DNA of 64,000 nucleotides from MPNP01 sp026710155 (GTDB taxonomy: Bacteria; Pseudomonadota; Alphaproteobacteria; Rhodobacterales; Rhodobacteraceae). The translations under genes and the position numbers were made by a program. Below, in pieces: positions 28,726-37,239 of this stretch; the first letter of the stretch is position 1; each line of letters starts with the position of its first letter. Below the pieces are notes generated by a model, which saw only the letters and a list, made by a program, of their open reading frames with translations, did not search any database and had not been told where the DNA came from. The stretch covers positions 1,054,001-1,118,000 of the forward strand of contig OZ241737.1 in the NCBI GenBank assembly GCA_965200885.1, read 5' to 3'.

Positions 28726-30324
28726 ATGGAGGGACATAAACCATTAATATGGCCGGGGTTCATAGCCCTGGCCTTGACCCCGGGCATCGCCATTGTCGCA
28801 ATAATATACATGGCATGGCTATCCATCTGGAACCTGAATGCGCTGATCATTGACAGTTATGTATTTGATGTCTTGGAATTCACACTTTTCCAGGCGACCC
28901 TATCGACCCTTTTTTCCTTGCTTTTCGCCCTACCTGTTGCCAGGGCGCTAGCCCGACGGACCAACTTTCCGGGTCGAGGAGTCATTTTGAAATTATTTGG
29001 ACTGCCGCTGGTCATACCGGTTGTTGTTACCGTGTTCGGAATAACTGCCATCTGGGGACAAAACGGTCTGGTAAGTGGTTTCCTCGAATATCTTGGTTTC
29101 AATGGTCTCAGTCCGCTTTATGGGCTGACGGGGATATTGATAGCTCATACCTTTTTCAATATGCCTCTGATGGTTCGTTTATTGCTGCCTATATGGGAAT
29201 CAATACCCGGTGAGTATTGGCGAATTGCAAGCATGACCGGCATGAATTCCCTATCAATGTTCAGGTATGTTGAACTCCCCAAGCTCAGGGATGGATTGCC
29301 TGGTCTCGTGATTCTTGTTTTCCTCCTTTGCTTTACAAGTTTTACCATCGTGTTGATTTTGGGGGGTGGTCCACAATCAACAACCATCGAAGTTGCAATC
29401 TTTCACGAGGTCAGATCAAATTTCAATATTCCCAAGGCCATTTTCCTGGCCCTGATACAGGTTGGGATATGTTTCTGCATCTCCTTGCTGTTATTGAAGT
29501 TTGCCCTTTTCCAGCCGGGTTCAGCTACTGAAAACCGGTCAAGTGCCCGCCCCGATATCATCTCGCCACTGAGCAAGATCAATGATGCAATCTGGATTGC
29601 ATTAGGCTGTCTGTGGGTAGGAGCTCCGATTGCCGGTATTATTGCCAAGGGACTCCTTGGACCTGTCTTTCAGGTATTGGGCAATCAGGCTGTGTGGGAG
29701 GCAACCATCAGAAGTCTGATGGTTGGATTTGGATCTGGTCTGATTGCCGTCAGTTTGGGCTTATTGTTGTCCTCGACAACCAGGGATATTGCCGTAAGGG
29801 GTAAAAACACGGGCTTGGCAAATCGCCTGGAACTGACCGGTAGTCAGACCCTGATTGTTTCACCCATAATACTCGGCACCGGTTTGTTCGTTATCCTGAG
29901 TCCCTTTATTTCGGTATTCGAATACAATCTTTATCTTGCCACATTGATTAACGGATTTATCGCCGTACCCTTTGTCTTGAGATTGGTTAGTCCTGTATTG
30001 AGGGAAAATGCGGAAAAACATGATGCGTTGTGCAATAGTTTGGGTTTGGGAAGTTGGAACAAAATCAGAATTGTGGAAATCCCCTTGGCCAAGAAGGAGA
30101 TCATTCTGGCCTTTGCCCTGTCGACAGCCATGGCTACTGGGGATTTGACATCAGTGGTATTCTTCAGTTCGGGCAGTAATCCGACATTGGCCCTTATGCT
30201 GTATCAGGCCCTTGGAAATTATCGTGTCAATGATTCTGCTGTTATGGCTTTGCTGCTAATAGTGGTGTGTCTAATGGTATTTGTAATAATTGAAAGGTTA
30301 GGCAATGCCCTTCTCAGGTCTTGA
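28726..30324 (+). CDS. thiP: Thiamine ABC transporter permease
   Basis: A 532-residue double permease with about twelve hydrophobic segments. The two EAA-type cytoplasmic loops are visible near residues 155-175 (EYWRIASMTGMNSLSMFRYVELP region) and near residues 440-455 (DALCNSLGLGSWNKIRIVEIP). This matches ThiP, which carries two fused BPD_transp_1 units. It overlaps the start of thiQ by 20 bp and follows thiB closely, forming one operon. Confidence 0.92.
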   Translation: MEGHKPLIWPGFIALALTPGIAIVAIIYMAWLSIWNLNALIIDSYVFDVLEFTLFQATLSTLFSLLFALPVARALARRTNFPGRGVILKLFGLPLVIPVVVTVFGITAIWGQNGLVSGFLEYLGFNGLSPLYGLTGILIAHTFFNMPLMVRLLLPIWESIPGEYWRIASMTGMNSLSMFRYVELPKLRDGLPGLVILVFLLCFTSFTIVLILGGGPQSTTIEVAIFHEVRSNFNIPKAIFLALIQVGICFCISLLLLKFALFQPGSATENRSSARPDIISPLSKINDAIWIALGCLWVGAPIAGIIAKGLLGPVFQVLGNQAVWEATIRSLMVGFGSGLIAVSLGLLLSSTTRDIAVRGKNTGLANRLELTGSQTLIVSPIILGTGLFVILSPFISVFEYNLYLATLINGFIAVPFVLRLVSPVLRENAEKHDALCNSLGLGSWNKIRIVEIPLAKKEIILAFALSTAMATGDLTSVVFFSSGSNPTLALMLYQALGNYRVNDSAVMALLLIVVCLMVFVIIERLGNALLRS

Positions 30325-31030
30325 ATTGGCTACGGTAGAGTATGAGCAGGGTGAGTGGGGACTGAATGTTTCCCTTAAATTATCCAAGGGCAGCCTCAAT
30401 GGATTGATTGGGGCCAGCGGGGCTGGTAAAAGCACTCTCCTATCCCTGATTGCAGGATTCCAGACCGTGAATTCTGGTACAATCAAGTTCAATGGTCAAA
30501 CAATAACCAGATTGCCGCCCTCGAAACGCCCGATATCCATTCTTTTTCAGGAACACAATCTGTTTTCCCATCTCACGGCTTTTCAAAATGTACTTCTTGG
30601 TATCAACCCAAGCCTTAAAGAAACTGACACCACAGAACAAGAGGTGTATGCAGCCCTTGATCAGGTGGGGTTGAGTTCCAAGGAGCAGAGAACCCCCAAA
30701 AATCTCTCCGGGGGTGAACGTCAAAGGGTTGCCATCGCCCGAACACTTGTCATGAAGAGGCCGGTATTGCTTCTGGATGAGCCCTTTACAGCCTTGGGGC
30801 CTGCTCTCAGGGCAGAGATGCTCAATCTGGTCAAGGATCTGAGTTTAGAGAATGGATTAACAGTATTGATGGTTTCCCATACTCCAGAGGATCTAGCTGG
30901 ATTTGCTGAAAATTCAGCTTTCATGGAGAAGGGCCGAATAATATATTTCAAACCCACCCGGGAATTGCTTGACGGAAAAAGCCTACCCGAAATTACCAGA
31001 TACCTGAAGTTTGAGGACAACCGAGATTAG
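30305..31030 (+). CDS. thiQ: Thiamine ABC transporter ATP-binding protein
   Basis: A 241-residue ABC ATPase with Walker A GASGAGKST near residue 39, Q-loop SILFQEHNLFSHLT, signature LSGGERQRVAIAR near residue 137, Walker B LLLDEPF, and the H-loop VSHTPED. It is the last gene of the thiBPQ operon and energises thiamine import. Its ATG lies inside the end of thiP. No terminator with a clear T-run was seen directly after the stop. Confidence 0.93.
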   Translation: MPFSGLELATVEYEQGEWGLNVSLKLSKGSLNGLIGASGAGKSTLLSLIAGFQTVNSGTIKFNGQTITRLPPSKRPISILFQEHNLFSHLTAFQNVLLGINPSLKETDTTEQEVYAALDQVGLSSKEQRTPKNLSGGERQRVAIARTLVMKRPVLLLDEPFTALGPALRAEMLNLVKDLSLENGLTVLMVSHTPEDLAGFAENSAFMEKGRIIYFKPTRELLDGKSLPEITRYLKFEDNRD

Positions 31031-31588
31031 ATTTTGTCAGGAAAATTAAATTTAGGGCACCTCCATTTAATAAGGTGAATCCAAAATCCAAGGCATTGAA
31101 TTTTCCCAACCCAGTGTCGGCAAGGAATGAATTCTTTCCTTGTCCATAGGGGCTTTGACACTATCTTCAACGAAAATTGGGAATATGGCAGATTTGATGA
31201 ATTGCGGCTTGAAAACAATAAATAGAGGTGCCCTTGATACGGGGTCACAATAAAACAAAAAATCCATGATGTCATTCCAGTCATCAGTCAAATAAGAACA
31301 CGCACTGCGACCTTGCCATGAACAGGGGTTCGGAAACCATTGTTGTTTTTGCAATAAACCAAATCCAATTTCTCACATTATTTCGGTTTGGCCATCAATT
31401 TTCCTTTTACCGGCAGCTTTTTTTGGAATTATATACATAACTACCCCAAAAATATATTAAGGGTTTAACGGAGGTTCTAAACTTATAATTAACAAGTTTC
31501 CCCAAGTTACTCTTGATTGTTCACTATTTGTTACGTATAAAGCCTTAATTGAAACCAGATCAAACAATTTTTATCAAATGAGAACATC
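31031..31588. other. Intergenic stretch holding one detached copy of the 91-bp repeat
   Basis: No gene is convincing. The first 230 bp have moderate GC; the remainder is AT-rich up to the start of secreted protein 2. At 31266-31340 lies a diverged, partial copy of the repeat that forms the array at 32.8-33.7 kb. The junction of its two unit types is collapsed, lacking about 11 bp (one CAGTCAAATGG). Confidence 0.75.
31266..31340 (+). repeat. Detached copy of the 91-bp repeat (B end plus A start)
   Basis: From ATGATGTCATTCC through GGTTCGGAAACCAT this matches the array units at 32.8-33.7 kb with a few substitutions and one missing CAGTCAAAT repeat. It lies 1.5 kb from the array, on the far side of the secreted-protein gene. 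Confidence 0.9.
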
Positions 31589-32252
31589 ATGAAAACAATC
31601 ATCAAATACCCCCCCCCTCGCTAAACTAACTAGCTTTTTATTGCTTGTCGTATTGGCCACGCCGGGATGGACACAGACCGTCACCGCCCCGGGACTGATC
31701 GGTTCGCCCGCTTGCTTGGGACAAAACGAGATGTCCGACCTTGATCTTCTGGGCATCACGGCCGTAACCAATAGCAGCGTAACTCTTCAATTCAAGTCAT
31801 TCACGAACCTATACAGCCAGCTGCGTTCTCGCGTCGGCGATGGCGGGCCAACTTCATTTTCCGTTGAATACGAGGTTCACAACGCGAGGACAGGGGCGCG
31901 TTTGGTGCGATCCGGCATTCGCAACGTTACTTCGGCAAGTCCCAATTATGGCGGTACTAGCGAGGTGCGGTCTGGATTAGCGGCAAGGACGCCTTACTGG
32001 GCGACTGTGCGGGTGAGAAATCCCGAAACCTATTTCGTGCGACGCTGCTTCATGACGGGTGGCACCTACACGCCGTCGAACGAGAGCGGGCAGCCCGGCT
32101 TCGTGGCCAACACCACAAGCGGCTGCTTCTCGATCAGCCCCCGGACCTTCCAGGACATTCGCAACTGCCTGTGCGGACGGTCGCGCATCTGGAATGACAA
32201 TGACCGAAACACCGCCCAACGGAGGACCTTGGGCTGCGCCAACGCCAACTGA
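31589..32252 (+). CDS. Secreted protein 2 with C9 tract in its signal-peptide codons (currently out of frame)
   Basis: ATG 31589 is followed by nine C at 31609-31617. With 9 C the frame ends after 11 codons (MKTIIKYPPPR, then TAA). With 8 C it would read MKTIIKYPPLAKLTSFLLLV, a proper Sec signal peptide ending near ATPGWTQ, and run on to 32252. The mature part resembles a fibronectin-III-like domain (ITAVTNSSVTLQF, then VEYEVHNARTG, then LAARTPYWATVRVRN). It ends with a Cys-rich tail, IRNCLCGRSRIWNDNDRN, matching the tail pattern of secreted protein 1. A TTG at 31641 could start a shorter, signal-defective form. GC rises sharply toward the 3' end. Confidence 0.7.
31609..31617 (+). repeat. Homopolymer C9 tract in signal-peptide region of secreted protein 2
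   Basis: Nine consecutive C residues between AAATA and TCGC. Loss of one C (or gain of two) would restore the frame from ATG 31589 into the secreted protein. The location within the n-region of the signal peptide parallels the tract at 22941-22950. Confidence 0.9.
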
Positions 32253-32845
32253 CGGGCCCGCCCCCTTTCCGGCGATGTGGGCACCATTCCTTGGAGACCG
32301 TCGCATTGCCCGGCTGCCATGCGACGGGGAGTGTGCCGGTTCCGGGCCATCCGACTGGAACGTGACCTGGCAGGAAATGCGTGAATCTGGTAGGAGACAA
32401 GGGGGGGGGGAACCGGTGGTATGTCTGGATCGAATGAAAGAAGAAGGAACTGGACGCACGAACAGGCATCGATCTGGCGTTGCTGGACCAGATTGGCAGA
32501 ATCCAGAAGGATTGGGACGAGTGGGAAGCCCGCGTGACCATGCTTGTGCAGAACTTGCACAACAATCTGAAGTGCTTGTCCGGCAATCAGAAGATTTTGA
32601 ATGCTCAATTGGCCGGGTTGGAAAGGCAGATCAGGTCCCTGCAGGATTTGCCAGGGTCATTGGAGAGATTGGACCAACAATCCAAAGATGGCTGAAGCCA
32701 ATCAGGAAAGGGTGGGAGAAACATACGGATGATGAATGGGGCAATCTGGTTTCACTGGATTTGAAATCGTCTGGTCACTGGTTTTGAGAAAGCCCATTGT
32801 TTACCGGCACAAGTATTTGCAAATAAATTCTTGACTTGCTGAATT
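32253..32845 (+). other. GC-rich tail with a G10 tract and a short coiled-coil frame
   Basis: Downstream of secreted protein 2 the sequence stays GC-rich to about 32.6 kb. G10 lies at 32401-32410. A stop-free plus-strand segment from ~32438 to 32695 encodes a heptad-like helix (LALLDQIGRIQKDWDEWEA, then NAQLAGLERQIRSLQDLPG), but it has no ATG start and a TGA directly upstream at 32435. I recognise no family; a broken coiled-coil gene is the simplest reading. Confidence 0.35.
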
Positions 32846-33657
32846 ATGATGTCATTCCGGTCCTCAGTCAAATGGCAGTCAAATAAGAACACGCACTGCG
32901 ACCTTGCCATGAACAGGGGTTCGGAAACCATCATCAGGACCTGGCTTGCCACCGCCAGTCAAATGGCAGTCAAATAAGAACACGCACTGCGACCTTGCCA
33001 TGAACAGGGGTTCGGAAACCATCATCAGGACCTGGCTTGCCACCGCCAGTCAAATGGCAGTCAAATAAGAACACGCACTGCGACCTTGCCATGAACAGGG
33101 GTTCGGAAACCATCATCAGGACCTGGCTTGCCACCGCCAGTCAAATGGCAGTCAAATAAGAACACGCACTGCGACCTTGCCATGAACAGGGGTTCGGAAA
33201 CCATCATCAGGACCTGGCTTGCCACCGCCAGTCAAATGGCAGTCAAATAAGAACACGCACTGCGACCTTGCCATGAACAGGGGTTCGGAAACCATCATCA
33301 GGACCTGGCTTGCCACCGCCAGTCAAATGGCGGTCAAATGGAATGCCGTTATTGCAAGTCCCCATGGAACAAGACCCCTGAAGCCTTGAACATGATGTCA
33401 TTCCGGTCCTCAGTCAAATGGCAGTCAAATAAGAACACGCACTGCGACCTTGCCATGAACAGGGGTTCGGAAACCATCATCAGGACCTGGCTTGCCACCG
33501 CCAGTCAAATGGCGGTCAAATGGAATGCCGTTATTGCAAGTCCCCATGGAACAAGACCCCTGAAGCCTTGAACATGATGTCATTCCGGTCCTCAGTCAAA
33601 TGGCAGTCAAATAAGAACACGCACTGCGACCTTGCCATGAACAGGGGTTTGGAAACC
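32846..33657 (-). repeat. Tandem array, 91-bp period, two unit types (A and B)
   Basis: Units start with GGC(A/G)GTCAAAT at 32874, 32965, 33056, 33147, 33238, 33329, 33420, 33511 and 33602, always 91 bp apart. Type A contains GCACTGCGACCTTGCCATG; type B contains TGGAATGCCGTTATTGC. The order is (B end)-A-A-A-A-A-B-A-B-A(partial). Both types end CAGTCAAAT. On the minus strand, the sense of the adjacent AlbA_2 gene, unit A can fold CTGGC-GGTGGCAA-GCCAG and GGTT-TCCG-AACC hairpins. The 91-bp period is not a codon multiple, so frames rotate and short frames are shadows. Confidence 0.95.
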
Positions 33658-33699
33658 TGGACTGAAGAAATAAATATTTCTGATAACAAAAGAGAAGGG

Positions 33700-35151
33700 T
33701 TATGCCCATTTTGGTGTGTATTGGACATAACGACGACCTTGAGCAGGATCAATTTTTTTAATTACTCCCTCATTTAGGGCCGAATTAATTACCCTTGTGA
33801 CCTGTGCTCGATTTCTTTTACTTATTCCAAATCTCTCCCTCAAAGTAGTATTGTTCATGGTATTCCCCTCCAAATGCATTAAACAAGTATGTTGATAACA
33901 GGCTCTAACTCGTTCCTTTGGAGTGAGATCTTTGAAGTCTTTAGATGCATAAAATTTAGCTCGAAAAGATCCATCAAATTCTTCCCAAAGTGGTGGTGGT
34001 AAAATATTTAACTCAGTTTCATTAACTACTTTATCTGCACCTGTTCCAGCTTCCTCACAGAAACCTACCCGTCGCATAAATGAAGCAATTTTTTCATTTC
34101 TGGTTTGTGGTGTACTATCAATCAACCTATCAATTTCTACTAGAGACGTTCCTGGATTAGTAATTTCAATTCGGTCTTCAAAAACCTCAATTAAAATTAG
34201 GGTGTTGGTAAGATTGATATCTTGGTGAATGAGTGCATTTGCCAAAAGTTCACGTAGAGCTAAATCGGGATATACCTTTTCAGTTGTTCTTCTCCCCTGA
34301 CGAATTGTTTCTTTTGGAGGAATAATTGAATCAAGATTCTGAAGAACCTTTTGAAAACTAATTGCATATCCCTCTACAAATTCCTTGCGGTTGATAGAAT
34401 TGACTCTACTTCTCCCTTGATAAATTATTAGATTTATAGATTTTCGCTCCAACTCCCTAAAATCCTTTAGGTTTTTCGCAAATAATAAGGCTCCAAGATT
34501 AGTGATGATCCATCGTTGCTTATCACCTTTTTCTATAAAGCCTTCATTTTTTAATTCTTCCAAAATCAATTCTTCACTTGAAGGTATGGGTCTCATAAAA
34601 AGGCTATAATATGCTTCATAATGTAACAAATTAACAACTTCTTTTGTATCTAGGCCGGTTGCAGTGGACCGTTCCTCTTGAGGTGAGGTTTTGAAATTTT
34701 CCCACATGCCCTTTTCAACATCTGGCCGATCCAGTAGATTCCGAGTACTCGAACCAATCCTTACTTTCCTTTCTCCCTTAAAACTAATTGGAGTTGAGGT
34801 TGCCGCAGGGATTTCAAGTAGAACAATGTTTTTACAGTTAACCACACACTTTGTGAAATTAAATTGGATTGCAGGCTGAAGATTTTTAAGTAACCAAATC
34901 TTCAGTTCTTCTGTCCCAATTTTCTTTTTATCGGGATCAAAAGTGGTACCAACTATTTTTTGGGTCTTATCTTCTATACCCCAAACTACCCATCCTAAAG
35001 ACTTATTTTTTATGTTGGAACCGTTAGATATCGCTGAAATCAGCTGCCCAATCGTATTAGGATCTGAATTATTGTGTTTAAACTCAAGCCATTCGGATTC
35101 CGACTGTTCGAGTAAATCCTTAACTATTTCTTGACAACGATCATTATCCAT
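33700..35151 (-). CDS. AlbA_2/Schlafen-like ATP-binding protein with winged-helix end (copy 2)
   Basis: A 483-residue paralogue of the gene at 12449-13921, with the same order: AlbA_2 domain (QSESEWLEFKHN near residue 15, VWGIEDKTQKIVGT near residue 56), ATP-binding domain (LRELLANALIHQDIN, then LIEVFEDRIEITNPGTSL, then GFCEEAGTGADKVV), and winged-helix end (TLRERFGISKRNRAQVTRVI). The two proteins are clearly homologous along their length but well diverged, so this is not a recent duplication. Its stop lies 42 bp from the 91-bp array. A 5-bp-arm dyad (GTTGC at 35179-35183, GCAAC at 35192-35196) lies upstream. Confidence 0.85.
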   Translation of the reverse strand: MDNDRCQEIVKDLLEQSESEWLEFKHNNSDPNTIGQLISAISNGSNIKNKSLGWVVWGIEDKTQKIVGTTFDPDKKKIGTEELKIWLLKNLQPAIQFNFTKCVVNCKNIVLLEIPAATSTPISFKGERKVRIGSSTRNLLDRPDVEKGMWENFKTSPQEERSTATGLDTKEVVNLLHYEAYYSLFMRPIPSSEELILEELKNEGFIEKGDKQRWIITNLGALLFAKNLKDFRELERKSINLIIYQGRSRVNSINRKEFVEGYAISFQKVLQNLDSIIPPKETIRQGRRTTEKVYPDLALRELLANALIHQDINLTNTLILIEVFEDRIEITNPGTSLVEIDRLIDSTPQTRNEKIASFMRRVGFCEEAGTGADKVVNETELNILPPPLWEEFDGSFRAKFYASKDFKDLTPKERVRACYQHTCLMHLEGNTMNNTTLRERFGISKRNRAQVTRVINSALNEGVIKKIDPAQGRRYVQYTPKWA

Positions 35152-35380
35152 AAGTCTGATTGCCCTTGAGAATTATTAGTTGCTTTTATTTGCAACATTT
35201 TTTGATTACTTTCTTAGGTAAAATAATTCAAGGAAGCCACAGGAATTAGTTTGTCGATCGCAATTGAAAATCATATTGGTACGCCTCTTATTTTCTTTAT
35301 CAGAGATTGCCTGTTTTTCCATAAATGTTTTGCAAAACCTATAACCTCCCAAACAATCGAAAATTGAGATAATATCAAAT

Positions 35381-36229
35381 ATGCCCGAACTTCCTGAGGT
35401 AGAAACTGTTCGCAAGGGGTTGCAACAGTATATGGAGGGTCAATCCATAGGTAAGGTTGAGGTCTTCACCTCTAAGTTAAGATGGGAACTGCCAGAATCA
35501 TTTGAAAAAAACTTGAGCAACCAGACAATCACCACAATAGCCAGAAGGGGAAAGTATCTCATTCTGGAGGTCTCAAATGGACATTGTCTCATAGTTCACC
35601 TTGGCATGACCGGCAGTTTTGCGATTTTCTCGACCAACGGTTTTCCGAAATATGACAATAGTCTTAAGGACAAGCATGATCATGTGGTTTTTCATTTGGG
35701 GAATGGAACGGTAATAGCCTACAATGACCCCAGGAAATTCGGCATGATGGACCTGATACCGGAATCCAATTTGGGCATTTATCCACCATTAAAATCACTC
35801 GGTGTGGAACCGTTGGGAAACGGATTTGACGAAAAATACCTTTACACTCAGCTCAAGACAAGATCGTCACCTGTAAAAAACTTTCTATTGGATCAGAGGG
35901 TTATTGCCGGCATTGGTAATATCTATGCCAGCGAGGCACTCTGGAGAGCAGGGATTTCTCCACGCAGAAAAGCAAGCCGGATTTCCCAAAAAAAGGCTGG
36001 CATGCTCGTTGTTGCAATTCGTGATGTCTTGAATGATGCCATTAATTCAGGAGGTTCAACCCTGAGGAATTACCGGAGTGTTGCAGGGAATCTGGGGTAT
36101 TTTCAACATCAATTTTGTGTCTATGATCAGGCCGGTGAACCTTGCAAAAATGCCGATTGTAGTAGTTATATCAGAAGGATAGTTCAAACTGGTCGTTCAA
36201 CTTTTTACTGCCCCTCCTGTCAAAAGTAG
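35381..36229 (+). CDS. mutM: Formamidopyrimidine-DNA glycosylase MutM
   Basis: A 282-residue Fpg, removing 8-oxoguanine and formamidopyrimidines. Seen: the N-terminal catalytic MPELPEVE (Pro2 nucleophile, Glu3), the lysine loop, the helix-two-turn-helix region with IAGIGNIYASEALW, and the C-terminal zinc finger with EPCKNADC and FYCPSC, the C-x4-C spacing usual in alphaproteobacteria. Its neighbour is an enoyl-CoA hydratase, as in many relatives. An inverted repeat (CTCCCC/GGGGAG, 36267-36287) lies after it. Confidence 0.95.
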   Translation: MPELPEVETVRKGLQQYMEGQSIGKVEVFTSKLRWELPESFEKNLSNQTITTIARRGKYLILEVSNGHCLIVHLGMTGSFAIFSTNGFPKYDNSLKDKHDHVVFHLGNGTVIAYNDPRKFGMMDLIPESNLGIYPPLKSLGVEPLGNGFDEKYLYTQLKTRSSPVKNFLLDQRVIAGIGNIYASEALWRAGISPRRKASRISQKKAGMLVVAIRDVLNDAINSGGSTLRNYRSVAGNLGYFQHQFCVYDQAGEPCKNADCSSYIRRIVQTGRSTFYCPSCQK

Positions 36230-36266
36230 ACTGATCAGGATTATATGTAATTGAGATTGCCACAGA

Positions 36267-36287
36267 CTCCCCGAAATTTTAGGGGAG
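36267..36287 (+). other. Inverted repeat between mutM and the enoyl-CoA hydratase gene
   Basis: A 6-bp stem CTCCCC/GGGGAG with a 9-nt A/T loop, not followed by a T-run. It could be a weak terminator or an mRNA structure 26 bp before the next ATG. Confidence 0.4.
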
Positions 36288-36313
36288 CATTAGAATATTT
36301 GGAGAATTGAATA

Positions 36314-37087
36314 ATGGCTTATGAAAACATCATTGTTGAAACCAAGGGAAGGGTGGGAGTAATTTCCCTTTCTGCCGGTAAATTGAATCCATTGAGCAAG
36401 CAGTTGATGCGGGAATTGATGGATGCCATGAAAACCTTTGAGGCGGATGACAATATCCTTTGCATGGTTATCTTCGGCAACGATGAAGTTTTCTGTGCAG
36501 GAGCGAATATCAAGGAATTTGCCAGTGAAAATTTCGTGGACATGTTTTCCCAGAATAGATTTGGTGAAGAAACGGAAGCTTTTCGCAATTGCCGCAAGCC
36601 AATCATTGCTGGTGTCAACGGATATGCCCTTGGGGGCGGATGCGAATTGGCCATGAGTTGCGACATGATCGTGGCTGCGGAATCTGCTCAGTTCGGTCAA
36701 CCCGAAATACTGCTTGGGCTTATGCCGGGGCTAGGTGGTACTCAACGTCTGACCAGGGCAATAGGCAAGGCCAAGTCAATGGAAATGCATCTGGCCGGAA
36801 GAAGGATGAGCGCCCGGGAAGCCGATCAGGCAGGATTGGTTTCCAAGGTCGTACCCGACGCCGACCTGAAAGTGGAAACCATGGACATAGCCAATAAGAT
36901 ATCCGAACAGCCCCCCTTGGCAGTCATGGCAATCAAGGAAGCCATCAACCAATCCGAAGAGTTGCCATTAAGGGATGGATTGTTGCTTGAAAGAAGGTTG
37001 TTTCATGCCTTGTTTGCAACCGAGGATAAAAATGAGGGTGTTAAGGCCTTTATCGAAAAGCGAAAGGCTAATTTCACGGGAAAATAA
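36314..37087 (+). CDS. Enoyl-CoA hydratase/isomerase family protein
   Basis: A 257-residue crotonase-fold enzyme. Seen: VFCAGANIKEFA near residue 57 (first oxyanion segment), NGYALGGGCELAMSCD near residue 100, and FGQPEILLGLMPGLGGTQRL carrying the second catalytic glutamate. These mark a bona fide enoyl-CoA hydratase of fatty-acid beta-oxidation rather than a diverged isomerase. The position beside mutM is conserved in alphaproteobacteria. Confidence 0.9.
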   Translation: MAYENIIVETKGRVGVISLSAGKLNPLSKQLMRELMDAMKTFEADDNILCMVIFGNDEVFCAGANIKEFASENFVDMFSQNRFGEETEAFRNCRKPIIAGVNGYALGGGCELAMSCDMIVAAESAQFGQPEILLGLMPGLGGTQRLTRAIGKAKSMEMHLAGRRMSAREADQAGLVSKVVPDADLKVETMDIANKISEQPPLAVMAIKEAINQSEELPLRDGLLLERRLFHALFATEDKNEGVKAFIEKRKANFTGK

Positions 37088-37239
37088 CCTCTCTCAGGGT
37101 ATATCGGCAAGTTGCGCAGGTCAGGGTAAAACCCTGTGGAAAATAAATTGGGATTGACCCGACCTGGATGTTATTTGTGGTTATGACTTGCAGGTTTGGG
37201 GTCAACATTTAAATGAGTTAAGATCGAAGTCCGTCCATT

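Noticed and set aside
32438..32695. Coiled-coil frame as a TrbJ/VirB5-like conjugation protein
   Set aside because: The heptad pattern is suggestive, but length, start and motifs are insufficient to name a family.
32059..32787. Long plus-strand ORF overlapping the end of secreted protein 2
   Set aside because: It is a GC-driven alternative frame of the secreted gene's 3' end (Ala/Arg/Pro-rich) and of the following tail.
33338..33777. Two near-identical ORFs beginning MECRYCKSPWNK in the 91-bp array
   Set aside because: They are frames of unit types A and B; they lack ribosome-binding sites and simply repeat with the array.
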